From positions 1 to 53,162 of the forward strand of contig AXCX01000006.1 in assembly GCA_000767215.1 (NCBI GenBank): a DNA stretch of 53,162 nucleotides, written 5' to 3'. Each line of letters starts with the position of its first letter. Position 1 is the first letter of the stretch. Shown here one piece after another: positions 17,693 to 27,382 of the stretch. The notes under the pieces are model-generated. The model was not told the origin of the DNA. It saw only the letters and a program-made list of their open reading frames with translations, and ran no database searches. Origin of the DNA: Actinotalea fermentans ATCC 43279 = JCM 9966 = DSM 3133 (lineage in GTDB: Bacteria > Actinomycetota > Actinomycetes > Actinomycetales > Cellulomonadaceae). Both the position numbers and the translations under genes were made by a program.

Positions 17693-18561
17693 TGGCCGCC
17701 ACCGCCACGCGAGTCCCGCCGCCGTCGGTCGTTCGTGGGGGCCGCAGCAGCGCTCGGCGGGTCGCTCGCATGGCCCAGCTCCTGGTGCTCTCGGTCTTCG
17801 GCCTCGTGATGGTCGCCCCCCTCGCCTTCGCGCTCTACGTGTCGATGCTCGACCGAGCGGACTACCTCTCGTTGGTACCGCCGAGCCGACTGACGCTCGA
17901 CAACTACCGCTTCGTCTGGGAGAACGCGCCCGTCGGGCGCTGGTACCTGAACACCATCCTGGTCACGGCGCTCGTCGTCGGCGGTGCCGTCGTGGTCAAC
18001 ACCCTCGCGGGATACGCGCTCGCCCGGTTCCGTTTCCGTGGACGGCAGCTCGTCTTCCTGGCCGTCGTGGCGATCCTCATGGTGCCGCTCCAGGCGTACC
18101 TCATCCCCCTCTACCTCCAGGTGGTCGACCTGGGCTGGCTCAACACGATCCTCGCCCTGACCGTCCCCTTCATCGTGAACCCGCTGCTGATCTTCCTCAT
18201 GCGGCAGTCGTTCTCGACCTTGCCCAAGGAGCTCGACGAGGCCGCGGCTGTGGACGGTGCGGGACGCTTCTACACGTTCTTGCGGATCGGTGTTCCCCTG
18301 ACGCTCACGGGCGTGGCGACCCAGGCCATCCTGGCCGGGACGTGGACGTGGAACTCGTTCATGATCCCGGTGACCATGACGACGGAACCTGAGAAGTTTG
18401 TGCTCACCGTCGGGCTGAACAGCCTCCAGGCCCAGAACTACGTGCTCCCGACCGTCCAGATGGCCGGCGTGGTCCTGCTCACGATCCCCGTCGTCCTCAT
18501 GTTCGTCGTCTTCCAGCGCTTCATCGTCCCCAGCTTGGCCTCGACCGGGATCAAGGGGTGA
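17692..18561 (+). CDS. Sugar ABC transporter permease, MalG/UgpE type (operon B)
   Basis: A 289-aa partner permease with EAAAVDGAGRFYTFLRIGVP as EAA loop and about six membrane segments. Two adjacent in-frame ATG codons (17689 and 17692) compete. The second has better spacing from AAGGAGG (17681-17687) and is chosen. Its stop overlaps the GTG of the next gene, so all of operon B after the hairpin is tightly coupled. Confidence 0.92.
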   Translation: MAATATRVPPPSVVRGGRSSARRVARMAQLLVLSVFGLVMVAPLAFALYVSMLDRADYLSLVPPSRLTLDNYRFVWENAPVGRWYLNTILVTALVVGGAVVVNTLAGYALARFRFRGRQLVFLAVVAILMVPLQAYLIPLYLQVVDLGWLNTILALTVPFIVNPLLIFLMRQSFSTLPKELDEAAAVDGAGRFYTFLRIGVPLTLTGVATQAILAGTWTWNSFMIPVTMTTEPEKFVLTVGLNSLQAQNYVLPTVQMAGVVLLTIPVVLMFVVFQRFIVPSLASTGIKG

Positions 18562-20708
18562 CCACCCGGTTCGAAGCCGTCCGCTCTGCGGACGGGTGGG
18601 GCGTGCGGCTGGCGGCCGACGGATGGCGACTCGTCCAGGACCGACCCGTGGCCGTGCTGGTGCCCGGCGGACCGGCGACCGGGACGGCCGTCGCCTATGC
18701 GCAATGGACCGCCGACGGCGGGGGAGGTCGAGGCTGCGCCCGCGTCCCGCTGGGGGACGACGCCTGGGCGGACGTGACGGACACTTGGTCGCTCGTCGGC
18801 GACGGCGTCCGCGTCGCCCGCGAGCTGGTGGTCTGCGGGACCTCGCGTGGCGCTTTCGGGTCGCGCCTCTCCCTGCGCCGGGACGACGTTCGTGCCGGGT
18901 GGGCGGACGTCGCCGTCTTTGTTCCGGGCGTCGCCTACGGCGACGCGACCCAGGTCGCGGAAGGGGCGCTCGGTGGGCTGCCGGCGCGGCATGCGGGCGT
19001 GCGGGCGGTCCTCGTGCGGGAGGACCGGGCGGCAGCCCCGCTCTTCGTCGCACGCTACCCGGATGGCGGCTTCGTGGCGTTACTGCACGAGGACGTCCGC
19101 GGCGGCACGACCGCTGCCGACTGCCTTGTGCCTGACGGTGGCGAGACGCTGGTGGACGAGCGCTTCGACTTCGCCTCGCTCGGTGGTGTCGTGACCACGG
19201 ACGAGACCGTCGAGCTCGGCCTGTGGTTCCCGGCCACGGAGGGTGAGTACACATACTCCAGCGGCGGCCTGCCGCTGGGTCAGCCGCGAGCCTGGCGTGC
19301 CCGCTTCCAGCCGGTGCGCGACGGCCTGCGGCAGCGCTACACGATGGTGGTACGCACCGGTTCGACCGCGGTGGGGAGTGGCGTCGCGGCGCTTGCCGGG
19401 CTGGCGTCGACGACGTGGCGGTGGGCCTGGGACGAGCTGCGCCCGGCGGTCCCGTCGGTGGACATCGGGCGCGTCGCCGGCGCCGTTCTCGACGTCTTGG
19501 CCGAACGCGTCGTCACGGTGGCCGACCGGACCGGCGTCGCGCTCGAGGCCGACGCGGTGGAACGGCACGACCACGGGTGCGCCACCGTCTCGGTCATGGG
19601 CTTCGTCGGTGCGGCCACGGACGCCGGCTACCTCCTGCTGCGTGCCGGGGGACACCGTTCCGGCGACCGTGGAATGACCATGGCCCGCCAGGGAGCCGCG
19701 ATCCTCGACACGTTCGCCGCGATGCCGATGGATCCGCCGGCGGGCGAGGGCTTCGACACGGTCACCGGCGGCTGGGCGACGTACCGGTCCGTGGCGGGCA
19801 GGCCCGCGGTCTACGCGCGATCCGTCGCCGAGGGGTGCCTCGCGACCCTCCGGGCGGAGGCACACGAGGAGGACGCAGGACGCAGTCGGCCGGTATGGCG
19901 GACGTGGTGGCAAGCGGGAGCCCGCTGGCTCGTGGCCAACCAGGATCCCGACGGCGGCCTCCCACGCGCCTGGGAGGCAGGGACGGGGGAGGTGCTGGAT
20001 CCCTCGCGCTCGTCGGCGGCTGTCGTCGTGCCCTTCCTCGTGGCCGCGTCGAGGCGTGCCGATGAGCCCCGCTGGCTCGAGGCGGCCGTCGCGGCCGGGT
20101 CGCACGCCTGGGCCGAAGCGGACCGGACGGGATGCTTCGCCGGCGGGACGCTCGACAACCCCGACGTGGTCGACAAGGAGGCGGCCGTGCTCGCCCTGGA
20201 GGCGTTCTGCGACCTGCACCAGGCCGTCGGCGGAGAGCCGTGGCTCGAGCGGGCGCTCGTCGCGGCCCGCCTCGCCGAGACGTGGACGTACGTCTGGGAC
20301 GTGCCGATGCCTGTGGACGCCGATCCGGCGGACCTGCACTGGAAGCCTGGCGTCCCTACCGTGGGCCACCAGCTGATCACTACGGGCGCGTCGATGACCG
20401 ACGGGTTCCTGGCTGTGAACGCCGCAGCCTTCGCGCGGCTCTGGCGTCTGACCGGCGACGACCACTGGCTCGATGTGGCGCGTCTCGTGACGCACGGGAC
20501 GACCTCGATGCTGGCGCTTCCCGGGCGTACCTTCGACCTGCGTGGCGTCGGCTGGCAGCAGGAGCACTGGTGCTTCGGCGGCCGTCGCGGATATGGGCTC
20601 AACCGGCGCTGGCTCACGTGGGTGCCGGTGGCCCACGCCCTCGGCGCCGCCCGGCTCGAGGACCTAGGCCCCTGGGCCGCCACGGTGACCGGCGGGGGAG
20701 GCCGATGA
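18558..20708 (+). CDS. Uncharacterised hydrolase-like protein, paralogue 2 (subgroup without calcium loop)
   Basis: A 716-aa cytoplasmic member of the six-copy family. The N-terminal ~270 residues are predicted beta-rich and the rest helical. It keeps the Tyr419-x-Arg421-x3-Glu425 motif (VYARSVAE), a DGGLPRAW segment, SSAAVVVPFL, GGTLDNPDVVDKEAA and WTYVWDVPMP. It lacks the DxDxDGxxD loop, and the GFRTTGW motif is replaced by a divergent segment. With the protein at 23851 it forms a second subgroup. GTG 18558 overlaps the permease stop. A role in cleaving the imported oligosaccharide is inferred from the operon; no activity is established. Confidence 0.82.
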   Translation: MTTRFEAVRSADGWGVRLAADGWRLVQDRPVAVLVPGGPATGTAVAYAQWTADGGGGRGCARVPLGDDAWADVTDTWSLVGDGVRVARELVVCGTSRGAFGSRLSLRRDDVRAGWADVAVFVPGVAYGDATQVAEGALGGLPARHAGVRAVLVREDRAAAPLFVARYPDGGFVALLHEDVRGGTTAADCLVPDGGETLVDERFDFASLGGVVTTDETVELGLWFPATEGEYTYSSGGLPLGQPRAWRARFQPVRDGLRQRYTMVVRTGSTAVGSGVAALAGLASTTWRWAWDELRPAVPSVDIGRVAGAVLDVLAERVVTVADRTGVALEADAVERHDHGCATVSVMGFVGAATDAGYLLLRAGGHRSGDRGMTMARQGAAILDTFAAMPMDPPAGEGFDTVTGGWATYRSVAGRPAVYARSVAEGCLATLRAEAHEEDAGRSRPVWRTWWQAGARWLVANQDPDGGLPRAWEAGTGEVLDPSRSSAAVVVPFLVAASRRADEPRWLEAAVAAGSHAWAEADRTGCFAGGTLDNPDVVDKEAAVLALEAFCDLHQAVGGEPWLERALVAARLAETWTYVWDVPMPVDADPADLHWKPGVPTVGHQLITTGASMTDGFLAVNAAAFARLWRLTGDDHWLDVARLVTHGTTSMLALPGRTFDLRGVGWQQEHWCFGGRRGYGLNRRWLTWVPVAHALGAARLEDLGPWAATVTGGGGR

Positions 20709-22999
20709 GCGCGCCAGGACACCCCCGCGCGTGCTGGGTGCGGCCTGACGGCCTCGTCGACGTCCTCGGTACCGGCGGCTCCTCGACGGCCGTCGCGCCC
20801 CACGGCCGGATCGACGGCTGGACGCTCATGGCTACCCTCGGTGACGCAGCCATCCTGGAGACCCTCGGCATCGACGAGGGGGCGATCCTCCTGGTCGGAC
20901 CCGAGGGGACACGGCGCTGCTGGCCCACGTCGCTCGCCTGGACCGGCCGTGACCAGGGCAACCAGCCGTCCCACGAGGACGTCCTGCCCGGGACACCTGA
21001 CGTCCTGCGTGCCCAGCTGTTGGCGGGGCCCGATGATCCCGACCCGGCAGCCATCGCCCGTGCTGTGGCTCCGATCAGACGCCTCGCGGACGGCGCCGGC
21101 GAGCGGCCGCACACCTTCGTCGGCTCGCCCGGGTGCGCCGACGTCGTGCCGGTCTACTACGACAGCCTGCGGGCCACGACCCGGGTGAACCCGGTGGTCG
21201 TGGCACCGGAGGCGCGCGCCGCCATCGAGGCGCAGGAGCTCGGCGAGGGCCTGGTGGGCGGTTGGCTCCCCGCGGTGCGGATCGTCTACCCCGTGGCGGA
21301 CGGCTCCCGCTGGGAGCAGCTGCTCTTCGCCGCGCCGAACGCCTCGCGCGAACGGTCCCAGCCCGTCTGGTACCGCTTCTGCCACGTCGGCGCGGACGGT
21401 GCCCTCCTTGCGGTCCGGTACGTCGACACCTACCTGCCGTACCCGGTCGGCGAGGAACCTCCGGCCGAGACGTTCTACGCCGCCCTCGCCGAGCTGGACG
21501 ACTTCTGGTCGGAGCGGCTGCCCGGAGGCGTCCAGGTCGACCTGCCCGAGCCCCGGCTCGCCGATTTCGTGCGGCACTCCTTCGCGCTGGAGATGATCAC
21601 ACGACAGGGCGACGCGCCGCGGTACGGCGTCGTCGACCGGATCTACGGCGCGCCGGAGCACGACGGCTTCCAGGACACCCTCACGAGCACTGCGGCCGCG
21701 TACCTCGCGTGGGGGAGGTCCGATGTGGCTGGCCGTTACTTGGACCAGTACCTGGCCGACGTCGTCCGCCCTGACGGGTCGCTGGACTACCGCGGGCCCG
21801 AGATCGGCCAGTACGGCCGGATGCTCACCGTCCTGGCAGACCACGCGACGCAGACCGGGGACTGGTCGCTGCTGCGGAGACATGGCGCCAAGGTGGACGC
21901 CATCGTCGGGATCCTCCTTGCCCGCCGTGCCGCCGGCCTGCGGCGTCCCGCCGAGGATCCCGCACATGGGCTGATCGCCGGCCGGCACGAGGCCGACATC
22001 AGTTTCGACACGCCCTCGTTGGGCACGCACGACTACGAGCAGCCGTACCTGTCCAACTCGGCCGAGGGGTGGAGAGGTCTGCGGGACCTCGGGCGCGCCT
22101 GGCAGCGCCTGGGCCGGGTGGACGGGGACGAAACGCGCGTCGTCGCGGGCCGTTCGCTGGTACGCGCGGCCGAGAGCCTGCGCACTGACCTCCTGCGGGC
22201 CGTCGAGGCGTCCTGGATCGAGCGGAGCGACGACCGAGTGCTGCCGATCGTCGCCGGGTCCACGCACGGCCACCTCGACGCGCCGTACCGCAGCAGGCCT
22301 GAGTCCTTCGACGACAACCGCGTGTGGCACGAGCTGTTCGGCTCCGGCGCGCTACCCGCCGACGTCGTCAGGGAGATCGTCGAGGGAGGCGCGCGGCGCG
22401 GGGACACCGCCTTCGGCATTTTCGGCAACCGCAAGCACGCCGTGGCGTTCACGGCGCACGGCGTTGCGTACGGTCTCCTGCAGCACGACCTTGTCCGTGA
22501 GTACCTGCTGCTTCTGCGCGCGCACCTTTTGCACATGCACACCCGAGGGACGTGGACCGCGGTCGAGTGCTCGGACCTGGACCGCGATCGCGGCGAGCAC
22601 TGGCCGTACTGCGCCCCAGCTCAGATGACCATCCCACTGCTGCTGCGTTGGCTGCTCGTCTTCGAGGACCCGCTGGCGCCGCGGGTGTGGCTGGCGCGCG
22701 CGGTGCCGCGAGACTGGCTGCGGCGTGGGCAAACGGTGGCCGTGTCGGGCGTCCCGACGGCCTACGGTCCTGTGGGGTTCAGGATCGAGTCGACGCTCGG
22801 GGGGGGAATCATCACCGCGGAGGTCGACCGCCCGGCCGGCGCTACCTTCGTCCTCCGGCTACGCGCGCCACAGGGATGGACCCTCGACGAGGCGGAGGTG
22901 GACGGTCGAGACGTGCCCGTCGTGCGCGGTGCGGAGGACCTCGAGCTACCGCGGGGATCGGGCATTGTCAGAGTTGCTGTGCGTTACCGGGTGGAATGA
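20705..22999 (+). CDS. Unrecognised 764-aa protein, probable (alpha/alpha) barrel glycosidase
   Basis: A 764-aa cytoplasmic protein I cannot assign to a named family. The first ~290 residues look like beta-sandwich. The central part (about residues 295-640) is helical with aromatic-acidic clusters typical of six-hairpin glycosidases (DRIYGAPEHDGFQDTL, DYRGPEIGQYGRML, SFDTPSLGTHDYEQPY). A short beta-rich domain ends it (GFRIESTLGGGIITAEV). It lacks the Tyr-x-Arg-x3-Glu signature, so it is not simply a seventh paralogue. Its ATG overlaps the stop of the gene at 18558, and it closes operon B. A catalytic acid might be within DGFQDT (inference). Confidence 0.75.
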   Translation: MSAPGHPRACWVRPDGLVDVLGTGGSSTAVAPHGRIDGWTLMATLGDAAILETLGIDEGAILLVGPEGTRRCWPTSLAWTGRDQGNQPSHEDVLPGTPDVLRAQLLAGPDDPDPAAIARAVAPIRRLADGAGERPHTFVGSPGCADVVPVYYDSLRATTRVNPVVVAPEARAAIEAQELGEGLVGGWLPAVRIVYPVADGSRWEQLLFAAPNASRERSQPVWYRFCHVGADGALLAVRYVDTYLPYPVGEEPPAETFYAALAELDDFWSERLPGGVQVDLPEPRLADFVRHSFALEMITRQGDAPRYGVVDRIYGAPEHDGFQDTLTSTAAAYLAWGRSDVAGRYLDQYLADVVRPDGSLDYRGPEIGQYGRMLTVLADHATQTGDWSLLRRHGAKVDAIVGILLARRAAGLRRPAEDPAHGLIAGRHEADISFDTPSLGTHDYEQPYLSNSAEGWRGLRDLGRAWQRLGRVDGDETRVVAGRSLVRAAESLRTDLLRAVEASWIERSDDRVLPIVAGSTHGHLDAPYRSRPESFDDNRVWHELFGSGALPADVVREIVEGGARRGDTAFGIFGNRKHAVAFTAHGVAYGLLQHDLVREYLLLLRAHLLHMHTRGTWTAVECSDLDRDRGEHWPYCAPAQMTIPLLLRWLLVFEDPLAPRVWLARAVPRDWLRRGQTVAVSGVPTAYGPVGFRIESTLGGGIITAEVDRPAGATFVLRLRAPQGWTLDEAEVDGRDVPVVRGAEDLELPRGSGIVRVAVRYRVE

Positions 23000-23000
23000 G

Positions 23001-23031
23001 GGCTGCGAAGCCAGCCCCCCGTCTCGCAGCC
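23001..23031. terminator. Putative terminator between operon B and the LacI fragment
   Basis: An 8-bp inverted repeat (GGCTGCGA at 23001-23008, TCGCAGCC at 23024-23031) starts at the stop codon of the 764-aa gene. A nested 6-bp alternative (GGGCTG/CAGCCC) is also possible. Genes on both sides converge here, which suits a terminator. No T-tract. Confidence 0.45.
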
Positions 23032-23085
23032 TGCGCCCGGTAGGTAGCGCTCCGTGCGGATCGAAGCACGACCACGGCTCGACGA

Positions 23086-23844
23086 CTACGCGCCCGCGAT
23101 CGTCGAGCCCCGGACCACGACGTGGACCGGGACCGCTTCGATCCCCTGGGCAGGGCGCCCGTTGATGGCGTCGACCAGTCGCTGCGCGGCGATCCGACCG
23201 AGGGTCTTGAAGCTCATGTCGACGCTCGTCAACTGGGGTCGTGCGCCCGAGGTCATGATCTCCCAGTTGTCGAAACCCATGACGGCGACGTCCCGTGGGA
23301 CGGCAGCGCCGCGCTCATGGAGTGCGTCCAGAGCGCCACGGGCGATCTGGTCGCTGCCGCACAGCAGAGCGTCCACGTCCGGCGCGTCGTCGAGGGTCGC
23401 GTGCGTCGCCGCCCTTCCCCACGCCTCCGTCCAGCTCCCGTACCGGACGGGTCCGACCTGCTCAAGCCCGGCGGCCGCGAGCGCGCTCGCGACGCCGAGC
23501 GCGCGGTCCTGCGCGGCGGTGTAGTGCACGTCGCCGGAGATGTGGGCGATCCGACGCCGACCGACGGAGACCAGATGTTCCACCGCGAGCGACCCGGCGC
23601 TGACGTTGTCCGGGACGATGCTGCAGTCCTCCGGGTCCTCGGAGGGCGCGTACGCGTACACGACGGGAACGGCGAGGTCGCGGCCGAGCGACGGCCGGGG
23701 GTCGGTCTTCGAGCCGACCACGATGAGGCCGTCCACCCGCCGGCCGAGGAGCGCCTTGAGGTGGTACTGCTCCCGGATGGCGTCCTCGCGCGCGTCACAC
23801 AGGAACACGGACATCTGCCCGGCGCCGAAGGCGTCCTCCGCGCC
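23086..23844 (-). pseudogene. LacI-family regulator fragment lacking the DNA-binding domain
   Basis: The minus strand encodes about 253 residues of a LacI effector domain, from GAEDAFGAGQMSVFLCDAR to the stop at 23086. It is closely similar to the regulator at 12230. Homology stops abruptly at 23844-23845; the ~75 residues holding the helix-turn-helix and hinge are absent. On the other side, a plus-strand hydrolase-like gene begins within about 6 bases. The junction therefore looks like a deletion that removed the regulator's 5' end, the shared promoter region and possibly the first codons of the neighbour. The fragment cannot bind an operator and has no start codon. Confidence 0.85.
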
Positions 23845-23850
23845 CTGCGG

Positions 23851-26007
23851 GTGTCGCCGTTTGGCGGCGGTGTTCGGCTGGAGTCCGACGGCGACGTCGT
23901 CGCGACCTGCGACGCACCGGTGCGCGTCCTCGCGGAGGGCGATGCGCCGATAGCCATGGGCTACGCCACGACGACCGACGGGCCGGACGTTGTCGGCGAG
24001 GCTGAGGTCACCCGGGTCGGCGCTGTGGTCCGGGTCGTGGACGTCTGGGCGCTCGCGTCGGACGGCGTCACCCTTACGCGCCGGCTCACCGTCCAGCCAC
24101 ACGGACCTGCGTCGGGGGCGGTCCACGTCGGGCTCGACCTGGAGCTCCCGGGCGTGCGGCCGAGGTACTTCGCGCCCGGCATGGCCTACGCGCCCGGCCA
24201 GTGGGCCCGCGGGGGCTGCTTCACCTACGCGGACCATCGGCTGGCGTACCCCGTCGTCGCAGCCCACGTCGGTGAACGAGGGGCCGTCCTGTCCCTCGAG
24301 CGCCAGAGCCTCGCCACGTACGACGCCGCGCCCGAGCGGCGCCCCGGGCAGACGGTGTACCGGCAGCGGACCGATGTCGGATCGGTCGGCTTCAGGGCCG
24401 GCGACCGGGCGGCCCTCTGCGCCGCCTGGCCGTACGCGGAGGTCGACGAGTCGGCGATGCTGGACGCGCAGCGCAGCCCCGCGGTGGCGCTGCACCCGGT
24501 CGGGGACGGCCTCGACGTCGTCGTCCGGTACCGGCTCCGCCTGCTTCCGGCCGCGGACTACGTGTCCGCCGTCCGAGGCGTCTTCGGTGCCGTCGTCGCC
24601 GCCGTCGCTCCGGAGCCGAGCCCGCTGCCGGTCTCGCTCGAGGAGAGCATCGCGCTCCGCCTGGACTCCGCGGCGAAGACGTACACCCGCTTCGCCGACG
24701 GCTTTGCAGGGTTCGTCCTCAACGTCGACCCGGATCGCGGCTACGCCTCGCAGGCGAAGGCGTTCGGCGCGTCGTTCGCCGACCACCACATGGACGGGTC
24801 CCGCGAGATCCTCGAGTTCGGGTTCACCGGCCGACAGCTCAACATCGCGGCGATGCTCGCCAGGCGTTCACCCCGCCAGTGGCGCGACCGCGCCGCTGCG
24901 GTCGTCGACGGGTTCGTCGAGCGGATGACGACCCCGTCGGGCTGGGTGCACACCCTCTGGGACGCGGGCCGCGGGCGCCCACTCTTCGCCTGCGGTGATC
25001 CGAGCGGGACGGTGATGCACTACCTCGGCCGCTCCGACGCACCTGGCACCTACACGCGGATGATGTGCGAGGCCGGCTCGGACCTCCTGCTCAACGTCGA
25101 CCTGCGGGCGCGGGACGACGTCGTCCGAGGGCGGTGGTGGGCGGCGGCCGTCCGACTCGCGGAGTTCCTCGTCAGGGTCCAGGAGCCCGACGGCGCCTGG
25201 TACCGGGCCTATGCGCCCGACGGCTCCCCCCTGACGGGTGACTGGTTGGGCGATGCAGGCAGCGGCGGCAAGAGCGCCACCGGCACCGTCGTCCCGTTCC
25301 TGCTCGATGTTGCAGCCCGGGCGGATGACGGGGCGCGATACATCGCCGCCGCCCGCCGCGCAGCTGGCTACATCCTCGCGGAGCAGACGGCGTCAGACGA
25401 GTACCGCGGCGGCACGCTCGACAACCCGAACGTGGTGGACAAGGAGGCCGCGTTCATCGCCATGCGGGCGCTGCTGGCCGTGCATCGTCACGACCCGGAC
25501 CCCGCGCTCCTCGAGGGCGCGCGACGTGCCGCCGTCCTTGCCGTGACCTGGCACAGCATCTGGGAGGTGCCAGCGGTGCCCGGCACACGGCTGGCCACGG
25601 AGCGGGTCCGCTCCGTGGGCTGGGGAGGCATCAACCCGGTCTGGGGCGTCGGCGTCACCGACATCTACTCCCTCTTCTTCCTGGCGGACCTGCACGAACT
25701 CGCCGGCCTCGTCGGCGACCAGCTCTTCGCCGAGGTCGCCCGGCTGTCCGCGCACTCGTCCCTGCAGATCCTCGCCGTGCCGCACGACCGGCACGGGCTG
25801 GCGGACGCCGGGATGCAGCCCGAAGGCATCTCCTTCTGTCCCCAGGGCGTCGACGACGGCCTCATCGCCAAGGGCGACACCTGGGGCGGCCTGGCCTGGC
25901 CCTACACCGCAGGAACATTCGCGCTCGAGCGCTATCTCGAGGCGTGCGCGCGCGATCGGAAGTCCCCCGAGCACGACCGAGCGAGACCAACGGAGGTTTG
26001 GCAATGA
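23851..26007 (+). CDS. Uncharacterised hydrolase-like protein, paralogue 3 (5' end at a deletion junction)
   Basis: About 718 aa, of the same subgroup as the protein at 18558. It keeps Tyr401-x-Arg403-x3-Glu407 (TYTRMMCE), EPDGAWYRAYAPDGSPL, GGTLDNPNVVDKEAA and the C-terminal QPEG...FCPQG segment. GTG 23851 is the most plausible start because the protein then aligns almost from its N-terminus with paralogue 2, but there is no ribosome site and the truncated LacI gene ends 6 bases away. A longer forward frame into that gene is only its antisense. At most about 15 residues may be lost. Its own promoter has apparently been deleted. Confidence 0.8.
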   Translation: MSPFGGGVRLESDGDVVATCDAPVRVLAEGDAPIAMGYATTTDGPDVVGEAEVTRVGAVVRVVDVWALASDGVTLTRRLTVQPHGPASGAVHVGLDLELPGVRPRYFAPGMAYAPGQWARGGCFTYADHRLAYPVVAAHVGERGAVLSLERQSLATYDAAPERRPGQTVYRQRTDVGSVGFRAGDRAALCAAWPYAEVDESAMLDAQRSPAVALHPVGDGLDVVVRYRLRLLPAADYVSAVRGVFGAVVAAVAPEPSPLPVSLEESIALRLDSAAKTYTRFADGFAGFVLNVDPDRGYASQAKAFGASFADHHMDGSREILEFGFTGRQLNIAAMLARRSPRQWRDRAAAVVDGFVERMTTPSGWVHTLWDAGRGRPLFACGDPSGTVMHYLGRSDAPGTYTRMMCEAGSDLLLNVDLRARDDVVRGRWWAAAVRLAEFLVRVQEPDGAWYRAYAPDGSPLTGDWLGDAGSGGKSATGTVVPFLLDVAARADDGARYIAAARRAAGYILAEQTASDEYRGGTLDNPNVVDKEAAFIAMRALLAVHRHDPDPALLEGARRAAVLAVTWHSIWEVPAVPGTRLATERVRSVGWGGINPVWGVGVTDIYSLFFLADLHELAGLVGDQLFAEVARLSAHSSLQILAVPHDRHGLADAGMQPEGISFCPQGVDDGLIAKGDTWGGLAWPYTAGTFALERYLEACARDRKSPEHDRARPTEVWQ

Positions 26008-27317
26008 AGAGAACGACCCTGGCGATCGCGGCGTCCGCCGCCGTGACCCTGCTCCTCGCCGCTTGCGGGAGTGCTGTCCCCGACGAAGATGGCGGTGACG
26101 ACGGCACGACCGCACCGGGCGAAGAGGTGCGCATCGAGGTCATGTCGAACTTCACGTCCGACATCGCCCGCGGCGAGGTCCTCGACGAGCTCATCGCGGA
26201 GTTCAACGCCGCGAACGAGGGCACGTACGAGGTGGTCTCCACGACAGAGGCGGACTGGCCGACGCTCCAGCAGCGGATCCGCGCCATGATCACCGCCGGC
26301 ACGACGCCGGACCTCTTCCTGTACAACTTCAACCCCACCGACCTCAGCCGCGAGCAGTCCGGTGCGCTCATGGACTGGAGCCAGTACCTCGCCGAGGACC
26401 CTGAGTGGGCGGCCCGGTTCGCCGACGTCAACATCGACGCGCTCACCATGGACGGGCAGGTCGTCGGGATTCCCGGCGACCAGTCACCCGCGCTCGTGTA
26501 CTACCACGAGGATCTCCTCGAGCAGGCGGGATTCAGCGAGTTCCCGCAGACCTGGGACGAGGTCGTCGCCCTGGGCGAGGCGCTCGCCCCCGAGGGCATC
26601 GGTGCGATGGCCATGATGACGGCCGACGACGCATGGCACACCATGAACGTCTTCAGCTACCTCGCCACGTCGGCGGGCGGCGAGGACGCGTACGCGCCGG
26701 GCACCAGCCTGAACAACGACGCCGTGGTCACGGCGGCGGACTACACCGAGCGCCTGCTCGAGGTGTCCACGCCGGATGCCGTCGGCGCCAACTACTCGGT
26801 GAGCTCCGCCAACTTCCTCGGCAAGCGCGCGGCCGCGATCATCGACGGCCCATGGCTCATCAGCTCGATCCAGTCCGAGGTCGAGGACCCGTGCTCGGTG
26901 AAGGTCAGCCCGGCACCGGTCCTGGCGGACTCGGCCATCCCCGCCGGCTACACGATCACCGACTCGCTCAACGTCTGGGGCGCTGCCAAGCAGGACGACC
27001 CGGCCCGGGAAGCGGCCGTCGTCGCCTGGATGAAGTTCTTCACCTCGAACGAGAGCGCGGTGCGCATGGCCGTCGACGGTGAGTACGCGCTCGCCGTCCA
27101 GACCGAGCTGACCGACGAGGACGCCGAGCGGGCCTCTTGCCAGATGGCCCAGGTCCTGGAGATCACGAATGCGGCGCCCACCGCCGTCGTTCAGATGGGC
27201 CGGGGAATCACCGCGAGTGCGCAGGAAGCCCTGCCGTCGCTGCTCGAGGGACTCGCGCTGGGCCAGCGCACCCCCGAGGACTTCGCCGCGGCGCTCGACG
27301 AGGCGAACGCCAACTGA
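26004..27317 (+). CDS. Sugar ABC transporter solute-binding lipoprotein (operon C)
   Basis: A 437-aa family 1 binding protein. Signal MKRTTLAIAASAAVTLLLAAC places the lipid-anchor cysteine at residue 21, followed by an acidic linker (DEDGGDDG). ATG 26004 follows CGGAGG (25991-25996) and overlaps the previous stop. Two cysteines deep in the mature protein (EDPCSVKV and ERASCQM) could form a disulfide. It serves the permeases at 27383 and 28243. Ligand inferred to be an arabinose-containing oligosaccharide from the GH127 gene in the operon. Confidence 0.92.
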   Translation: MKRTTLAIAASAAVTLLLAACGSAVPDEDGGDDGTTAPGEEVRIEVMSNFTSDIARGEVLDELIAEFNAANEGTYEVVSTTEADWPTLQQRIRAMITAGTTPDLFLYNFNPTDLSREQSGALMDWSQYLAEDPEWAARFADVNIDALTMDGQVVGIPGDQSPALVYYHEDLLEQAGFSEFPQTWDEVVALGEALAPEGIGAMAMMTADDAWHTMNVFSYLATSAGGEDAYAPGTSLNNDAVVTAADYTERLLEVSTPDAVGANYSVSSANFLGKRAAAIIDGPWLISSIQSEVEDPCSVKVSPAPVLADSAIPAGYTITDSLNVWGAAKQDDPAREAAVVAWMKFFTSNESAVRMAVDGEYALAVQTELTDEDAERASCQMAQVLEITNAAPTAVVQMGRGITASAQEALPSLLEGLALGQRTPEDFAAALDEANAN

Positions 27318-27322
27318 CGTCC

Positions 27323-27366
27323 GCGTGCGGCGGCCGACGAGCGACGCTCCGCCGGCCGCCGCACGC
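27323..27366 (+). terminator. Intercistronic hairpin after the operon C binding-protein gene
   Basis: A perfect 14-bp GC-rich stem (27323-27336 with 27353-27366) and 16-base loop lie between the binding-protein stop and the permease start, with no T-tract. Position matches those in the other four importer operons. Confidence 0.7.
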
Positions 27367-27382
27367 CACCGAACGGAGCACC

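Noticed and set aside
23122-26007. A 961-codon forward frame that would extend the hydrolase-like protein by about 240 residues
   Set aside because: The extra N-terminal part is the antisense of the LacI fragment and matches no paralogue. The true start is near 23851.
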